Part shown: positions 59,436 through 64,000 of the stretch, in pieces | How the letters are laid out: the number at the start of each line of letters is the position of its first letter | How positions within the stretch are numbered: the stretch's first letter is position 1 | NCBI RefSeq assembly: GCF_027498035.1 | Contig: NZ_CP114978.1 | Coordinates: forward strand, 2,294,001-2,358,000 | Direction of reading: 5' to 3' | Origin: Pseudoxanthomonas sp. | Lineage (GTDB): Bacteria; Pseudomonadota; Gammaproteobacteria; Xanthomonadales; Xanthomonadaceae | Length of the DNA: 64,000 bases | Program-made: the position numbers and the translations under genes | The notes under the pieces: model-generated | Told to the model about the DNA's origin: nothing | Seen by the model: only the letters and a program-made list of their open reading frames with translations | Databases searched by the model: none

Positions 59436-60071
59436 ATGCCACGCCAGCCTCGACTGGATCTTCCCGGTATCGCCCAGCACATCGTGCAGCGGGGCAATGA
59501 CCGGCAACCCTGCTTCTTCGCCGACATTGACCGGATGCGCTATCTGCAAGAGCTACGGGAACTGTCGCTCAAGCTCAGCGTTGCCATACACGCCTATGTG
59601 CTGATGACCAACCACGTGCATCTGCTGCTGACAAGCCAAGCCACTGGCGCGACCTCGGCCCTGATGCAGTCGCTCGGCCGCCGCTATGTGCGCTACATCA
59701 ATGACCATTACCGACGTACCGGCACATTGTGGGAAGGCCGCTACAAGTCATGCCCGATGCAGGATGAGACCTACCTGCTGCGCTGCTATCGCTACATCGA
59801 ACTCAATCCGGTGCGCGCAGGCATGGCCGCCGATCCGGCGGACTATCGGTGGTCCAGCCATCGCTGCAACGGCCTGGGCCAGGCCGACGCGCTGGTGCAG
59901 CCGCATCCACGCTATAGGGCCATAGCAGCGGACGAACTGCGCCCTGCGATCTACCGGCGCTTTGTCCTAGACGCCATCGACCCAGGCGAAACCGCGGCGA
60001 TCCACCTCAACCTGCAGCAACACATGCGTTGGGCAATGACCGCTTCCGCGCGGCTATCGAAGCGCAGCTAG
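59436..60071 (+). CDS. REP-associated tyrosine transposase (RAYT), copy 2, C-terminally frameshifted
   Basis: 211 residues from MPRQPRLDLPGIAQHIVQRG. The HUH site (MTNHVHLLL) and the YRYIELNPVRAGMA block are intact. Near residue 198 the frame slips relative to copy 1: copy 1 reads LQRQHALGNDRFRAAIERQL, whereas here it reads LQQHMRWAMTASARLSKRS and stops. The lost part is the basic tail. Catalytic residues remain, so it may or may not be active. Confidence 0.88.
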   Translation: MPRQPRLDLPGIAQHIVQRGNDRQPCFFADIDRMRYLQELRELSLKLSVAIHAYVLMTNHVHLLLTSQATGATSALMQSLGRRYVRYINDHYRRTGTLWEGRYKSCPMQDETYLLRCYRYIELNPVRAGMAADPADYRWSSHRCNGLGQADALVQPHPRYRAIAADELRPAIYRRFVLDAIDPGETAAIHLNLQQHMRWAMTASARLSKRS

Positions 60072-60130
60072 GCAGGCGTGCCGGGCCGTCTGCACGGATC
60101 GGTAGGCCGCCAAAGGCCAGAGCAACTCGG

Positions 60131-60155
60131 GAAAGTGCACTCTGACCCCTGTTTC
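60131..60155 (-). repeat. REP half-site, right flank of RAYT copy 2
   Basis: GGGAAAGTGCACTCTGACCC then CTGTTTC; a diverged form (CCCCTG rather than CCCCGG) shared with the array near 61.3 kb. Confidence 0.85.
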
Positions 60156-60177
60156 GGAAGTCAGCACGCCACTGCTT

Positions 60178-60843
60178 GTGGACCTGAGCTTTCCCTCACT
60201 CGCGGCAGCGATAGCGCGGTACCTGCAGGTCACCGAGCAGAATCCCGCAGGCCGCGTTGAGCGCTGGCTGTTCGCGATTGGGTTGATGGGCGCGGGCATC
60301 GGGATGCTGCTAGGTTCGTTGCTGGACGGCAAGGCCGGGCTGGTCTTTGCCGTCGGGGGCCTTGCGGTCGAGCTCATCGGGCTGTTGAGCGCCGTGGCGC
60401 TACAGATCAAACGCGAATGGAATAGCTTCCGGCATGCCTATACACATCATGCGGCGCAGATGGAGCAGGAGTTCCATCAATATCATGAGATCGTCGCGGC
60501 TCTTCGCACCTTTCCCTTGGAACAACGCCTCCAGCGGGAGGCCTTTGCGCGTGATCGCCGGACCTACATGCACGAGCGCCTGGGGCTATTCACCGGGGGC
60601 ATGGAACGGCTGGGCGTGATGCCAGTATTGCTTGCATTGTACCTGCAGCTAAAGGACTGGCACGTGGACGACTGGAGCGTGCTGGGCGATATCACCTTGG
60701 TCCAGGGAGTACTAGCCTTCTTCCTGCTCTTTGCCTACGCGCTGTCCTGGCACCTCATCAGCTTGCGGACCCGTGTGCAGCGCTACGAGCAACTGCTTGT
60801 GGAGGCAAACCGGCAGGATGCCGTGGCAGCACGCGCGCTCTAA
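60178..60843 (+). CDS. Membrane protein of unknown function
   Basis: 221 residues from a TTG start (LDLSFPSLAAAIARYLQVTE), 20 bases after the REP site. Hydrophobic segments lie at about 33-50, 55-78, 130-150 and 165-190, separated by a long helical region (HHAAQMEQEFHQYHEIVAAL). No family recognised. It is bordered on both sides by RAYT material, so it may have been captured between copies. Confidence 0.6.
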   Translation: MDLSFPSLAAAIARYLQVTEQNPAGRVERWLFAIGLMGAGIGMLLGSLLDGKAGLVFAVGGLAVELIGLLSAVALQIKREWNSFRHAYTHHAAQMEQEFHQYHEIVAALRTFPLEQRLQREAFARDRRTYMHERLGLFTGGMERLGVMPVLLALYLQLKDWHVDDWSVLGDITLVQGVLAFFLLFAYALSWHLISLRTRVQRYEQLLVEANRQDAVAARAL

Positions 60844-60896
60844 TAGGCGCTGTCCGGCGGTCCGTCACCTGCAACAAAGACAACAAAGCATTTGAA

Positions 60897-61064
60897 CACC
60901 CGCGCTATACGGCGATCGCTACCAACGATGGGCGCGCCGCGCTGTATCTCAGCTCTGTGTTGAAAGCCATCGACCCGAACGAGACTGCTGCCATTCGCCG
61001 CAACCTGCAGCGCCAGCATGCGCTGGGCAATGATCGCTTTCGTGCAGCTACGAAGCGCAGCTAA
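60897..61064 (+). pseudogene. RAYT C-terminal remnant (third copy)
   Basis: The bases encode HPRYTAIATNDGRAALYLSS, then AIDPNETAAIRRNLQRQHAL and GNDRFRAATKRS before a stop. This matches the end of RAYT copies 1 and 2; the rest of the gene is missing. A degenerate REP follows. Confidence 0.85.
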
Positions 61065-61227
61065 GCAGGCGCGCCGGGCCAGCTGCATAGATTGGAAGAC
61101 CGCCAAAAGCCTGGGAGACTCGTGAAATCGCACTCCGCCCCCTGTTTCGCCGCGGAAAATCAAAGCGTATTAAGGAGAAAGTACACTCTGACCCTACTCC
61201 CGTCAGCCACCCATGCGCGGCGGAACC

Positions 61228-61272
61228 GGTAATCCCCCACTTTTAGCGGACTCCAAAAGTAGGGGGATTACC
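61228..61272. repeat. Near-perfect palindrome GGTAATCCCCC / GGGGGATTACC
   Basis: Arms GGTAATCCCCCACTTTT and AAAAGTAGGGGGATTACC are inverted and differ by one inserted base, around a ten-base loop. The sequence is unlike the RAYT repeats beside it, so it is a different REP family or a strong terminator without a T-run. Confidence 0.8.
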
Positions 61273-61313
61273 ACGGACAGGAAGGCACCCGAAGGCCAAG
61301 GCGTCAGGGGGCG

Positions 61314-61471
61314 AAACTGCACTCTGCCCCCTGTTTTCAGCACTCTGACCCCTGTTTTCCCACCGCAGCAGCCGGAAGAAAGTGCACTCTGACCCCTGTT
61401 TTGCTCTGTTTTGACTGCCGGAAGAAAGTGCGCTCTGACCCCTGTTTTGCACTCTTCCCCCTGTTTTCCTA
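61314..61471 (-). repeat. Degenerate REP array (at least five units)
   Basis: Units such as GCACTCTGCCCCCTGTTTT, GCACTCTGACCCCTGTTTT, GCGCTCTGACCCCTGTTTT and GCACTCTTCCCCCTGTTTT follow one another, all in one orientation; another lies near 61168-61190. It is the densest REP cluster in the window and ends next to the AIPR gene stop. Confidence 0.9.
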
Positions 61472-61486
61472 CTTCGGGTTTTCTTT

Positions 61487-63184
61487 TTATATCGCCGCCA
61501 ACATATCAGTCAGAATCGCCTGCCTCTTAAGCCGATCAGGGGTCACCTCACCTAATCCCTGGCAAATTTCAACAATCTGATTGAAAACGTCTGTCGCAGG
61601 CGCCCCGTGCTGGCCCATCACTGCGATTATTTTCTGAGCACTTTGCTCAGCACTCTTTGAGTTGAGATGAACAGTACCCCTTCCCACCACAATAGCTCGA
61701 ACCAGCGCCAACATATGCCACTTAAACCGCTTCATGTTCTGTGGGATAACACTATTTGAAACCAGCAGATTAAATCGATACATGGTAACGCAAGCTGCAT
61801 AGAATACAGCCTCTTTAGTAGCGTCATCAAATATTATATCTGTTAGCTCCTCATACAACTGCTTGGGATATCTAGCTGCCAATTCAGGTTTATTGCACCA
61901 CATAGCAGCCACGCATTTTGCAGCGCTATTGAGAGAGAAAATTCGTACCGCCGGTATATCTAGACCAACGTACTGCCTATCTCGCCGCTCAAGGTATAAA
62001 CGACTTTCTGAACCCTCATAAGTATTGAAGTAATACTCTACGCGCTTGATTATTGGCCTCAGAGACAAAAACTGAGTCCCCTCAACTTTCGTCTGGCTAT
62101 TTGTCGCTCGAACGAGGTCGGCAAAGACGTCCTCCAGCTGAGTCTTAACAACCTTAATGTTCACCATGACGTCACCAAGTTCATTCTTGTGATGAAAGAG
62201 AACGTTGGAGGTCTGGCAGCCATTGACAATCTGATAGTTACTTAAATGAAGCGTTGCGCCCTGCAACTTAACTTCTGGACAGACGAGCGTAATGCCGTTA
62301 TTAAGGACAGGAAACCTGCTAGCCGCCTCGGACGCGAGAGTCGAAGCTATCGATGCGTTAACTTGATTTTCCTCACCAAGGAAGGATCGAACGTTTTCTT
62401 CAAAGACCTGAGCGCGAAGATTACCCTCCTGGGTTACCAGAAGATTATTAACAAAATCGCTGGCTCGCACCACAGCAAGATAGGCCTCATCAATTCCAGC
62501 AATGTCTGGCAACGCTGCGATACTAAAGACTGGAAGGCTGGCCTCGATCCCAGAATAAGTACTCACCCAAAGGCGGGTCAGTTCATCGCGACCTACGAAA
62601 CTGATATCTACATCATGGAAAAGTCCGAATGCCTCCACTTGAAGCTTGAAGTCTCTCAGCGCGGCTTCCAAAGCATCAGGCTGCTGATACGTTCCAGTCG
62701 TAACGTATCGCGCAACGAGTGAAGGACGCCCATTCCTAAGCTTCGGAACCTCATTAACTACAAGATCAAATATGGTCCGCGCCTCCACCAGAACATCGTT
62801 ACGCGCTTGATATGGGGTTTGATTTATAAACCGCAGAACCCCTTCCTTGAATTTCAGAAAATCGCCGAGGTCAAAGCCCTCCGAGCGCTTCGCTTGAACA
62901 AACACCAGCTCGACATCGTGATTTCGCCGCGGAGTAGCGAAATTGGCCTGAGCCTCTTCTCTCGACGCGGTCACTACCTCGTCGATCATGATCGAAACCG
63001 CATCTATACCGTCGTCATCGGAATCGGTCACGATGTCGTCAAGGTCAAACGCACCTGTATATCGATTAGAGACCACGCAGTGCGCCGCGAATTTCTCGAA
63101 CTGCTTTGCCTCGTCATCTGCTTCCAACCCAAAGCTTTGAACAAAGCTTTCGAGATGCGCCTTAACTATCCTATGTAACGCCAT
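61487..63184 (-). CDS. AIPR-family abortive infection / phage resistance protein
   Basis: 565 residues. The AIPR signature appears in the middle: FPVLNNGITLVCPEVKLQG, then NYQIVNGCQTSNVLF and LVRATNSQTKVEGTQFLSLR. The N-terminal part holds a likely nuclease fold (SDDDGIDAVSIMI, HDVELVFVQAKRSEGF, a D...Q-x-K pattern). AIPR proteins act in phage exclusion, alone or with restriction systems. GC is clearly lower than in aceE beside it. It is a single gene between the REP array and the aceE end. Confidence 0.85.
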   Translation of the reverse strand: MALHRIVKAHLESFVQSFGLEADDEAKQFEKFAAHCVVSNRYTGAFDLDDIVTDSDDDGIDAVSIMIDEVVTASREEAQANFATPRRNHDVELVFVQAKRSEGFDLGDFLKFKEGVLRFINQTPYQARNDVLVEARTIFDLVVNEVPKLRNGRPSLVARYVTTGTYQQPDALEAALRDFKLQVEAFGLFHDVDISFVGRDELTRLWVSTYSGIEASLPVFSIAALPDIAGIDEAYLAVVRASDFVNNLLVTQEGNLRAQVFEENVRSFLGEENQVNASIASTLASEAASRFPVLNNGITLVCPEVKLQGATLHLSNYQIVNGCQTSNVLFHHKNELGDVMVNIKVVKTQLEDVFADLVRATNSQTKVEGTQFLSLRPIIKRVEYYFNTYEGSESRLYLERRDRQYVGLDIPAVRIFSLNSAAKCVAAMWCNKPELAARYPKQLYEELTDIIFDDATKEAVFYAACVTMYRFNLLVSNSVIPQNMKRFKWHMLALVRAIVVGRGTVHLNSKSAEQSAQKIIAVMGQHGAPATDVFNQIVEICQGLGEVTPDRLKRQAILTDMLAAI

Positions 63185-63261
63185 AGCTCCCCCTGTTGGC
63201 CTTTCCGTAGCTGGACAAGGCCCGTCCTCGATGTACCCACGAGTTTAGACAATTAATAAGG

Positions 63262-63286
63262 AAAAGGCGGCCATTAGCCGCCTTTC
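63262..63286 (-). terminator. Terminator of aceE
   Basis: Read leftward, AAAGGCGGC and GCCGCCTTTT pair around TAATG and lead into CCTTATTAATTG. It lies about 20 bases beyond the aceE stop. Confidence 0.75.
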
Positions 63287-63307
63287 CCCGCCCAGTTTCC
63301 GGCAGCA

Positions 63308-64000
63308 TCAAGCCCCGTCAGGATTCACCTTCTCCACGTCGATCTTGTACTGCTTGATCGCGCGGGAGACGTCCTTGCCGGTCATCTTGCCTTCCTTCGC
63401 CAGGGCCGCGATCGCCGCGTGGGCGATGTAGTAGCGGTCCACCTCGAAGAAGCGACGCAGGTTGGCGCGCGTGTCCGAGCGGCCGAAGCCGTCGGTGCCC
63501 AGCACGGTGTAGTGGCCGGGCACGAACGCGCGGATCTGGTCGCTGTAGGCACGCACGTAGTCGGTGGCGGCAATCGCCGGGCCCTGGCGGCCTTCCAGCA
63601 ATTCGGTCACGTAGGCCTTGCGCGGGGTCTTGGCTTCCGGGTTCATGCGGTTCCAGCGCTCTGCATCAAAACCGTCGCGACGCAGTTCGTTGAAGCTGGG
63701 GCAGGACCAGATGTCGGCGGTGACGCCGAAATCCTTGTCCAGCAGCTCGGCTGCGGCAATGGCTTCGCGCAGGATGGTGCCGCTGCCCAGCAGCTGCACG
63801 CGCAGCTCGCCCTTCTTGGGCTTGCCGGCGTCGGTCAGCAGGTACATGCCCTTGAGGATGCCTTCCTCCGCACCGGCCGGCATTTCCGGGTGTGCGTAGT
63901 TTTCATTCATCAGGGTCAGGTAGTAGTACTCGTCCACCTGCTCTTCCATCATCCGCTTCATGCCGTGCTGCAGGATGACGGTGACTTCGTAACCGAAGGT
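63308..64000 (-). CDS. aceE: Pyruvate dehydrogenase E1 component, C-terminal part (5' end outside window)
   Basis: About 230 C-terminal residues of the homodimeric AceE-type E1. Blocks seen: EEQVDEYYYLTLMNENYAHP, LLGSGTILREAIAAAELLD, DIWSCPSFNELRRDG, and near the end VLGTDGFGRSDTRANLRRFF. The enzyme decarboxylates pyruvate with thiamine diphosphate and feeds the E2 lipoyl arm. It marks core chromosome at the right edge, so the accessory run ends here. Confidence 0.95.
   Translation of the reverse strand, partial: TFGYEVTVILQHGMKRMMEEQVDEYYYLTLMNENYAHPEMPAGAEEGILKGMYLLTDAGKPKKGELRVQLLGSGTILREAIAAAELLDKDFGVTADIWSCPSFNELRRDGFDAERWNRMNPEAKTPRKAYVTELLEGRQGPAIAATDYVRAYSDQIRAFVPGHYTVLGTDGFGRSDTRANLRRFFEVDRYYIAHAAIAALAKEGKMTGKDVSRAIKQYKIDVEKVNPDGA

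Noticed and set aside
61314..61471. CRISPR or attC array
   Set aside because: Units are degenerate copies of the RAYT repeat with irregular spacing; there is no integrase.
1..64000. tRNA or rRNA genes, integrase, riboswitch
   Set aside because: None recognised by eye; a tRNAscan and Rfam search would settle it.

Overview
The window looks like a chromosomal segment of a high-GC member of the Xanthomonadaceae (Lysobacteraceae), in the Stenotrophomonas / Pseudoxanthomonas / Luteimonas neighbourhood. The signs are a type IV secretion effector carrying an XVIPCD-type C-terminus beside a lipoprotein immunity gene, the three-gene 'putative modified peptide' cassette known mainly from this family, REP-associated tyrosine transposases (RAYTs) with 'CCGGGGTCAGAGTGCAC' repeats, four GGDEF proteins, and the end of aceE at the right edge. 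The genus call is an inference.

Layout. 0-17 kb is mostly ordinary chromosome: a DUF1345 membrane protein, diguanylate cyclases, a YiiX-type amidase, a GNAT enzyme, a Tat-exported PLP aldolase-like protein, an unusual zinc-ribbon/SDR protein, a pseudouridine synthase, a LysR/lipocalin pair, an SPFH / zinc-ribbon / small membrane protein operon bounded by a nested REP palindrome, and an SDR followed by an OmpR-type two-component system. 17-29 kb is accessory: a small kinase-like protein, dead IS3 and IS5 debris, LacI plus a PQQ dehydrogenase, a 7-bp tandem repeat, TetR/MFS, a HipA-like gene fragment, and an HxlR-controlled oxidoreductase pair whose SDR has a 5' frameshift.

29-54 kb holds three different peptide-modification systems. 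First is a SagB-like dehydrogenase, a nitrile-hydratase-like leader peptide precursor and a class III cyclase/TPR protein (29.3-33.4 kb). Second is a complete lasso peptide locus (36.6-46 kb): GntR, precursor, B protease, C cyclase, isopeptidase, TonB receptor and XRE regulators with shared palindromic operators; the predicted lasso has a seven-residue ring. Third is a complete His-Xaa-Ser system, hxsDBCA (49.8-53.5 kb). A Hachiman-type anti-phage pair (HamA/HamB) with a DUF3223 gene, visibly poorer in GC, lies between the last two.

53.6-64 kb continues the accessory run: a DUF3883 nuclease-fold protein, two unrecognised genes, the secreted-toxin/immunity pair, a YjjJ/HipA-family kinase, a second RAYT with REP debris, and an AIPR-family anti-phage gene directly before the aceE 3' end. 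Taken together the right half is an island-like mosaic of peptide-based antagonism (lasso, T4SS toxin), phage defence (Hachiman, AIPR, possibly DUF3883) and RAYT/REP elements. No integrase or tRNA boundary was seen.
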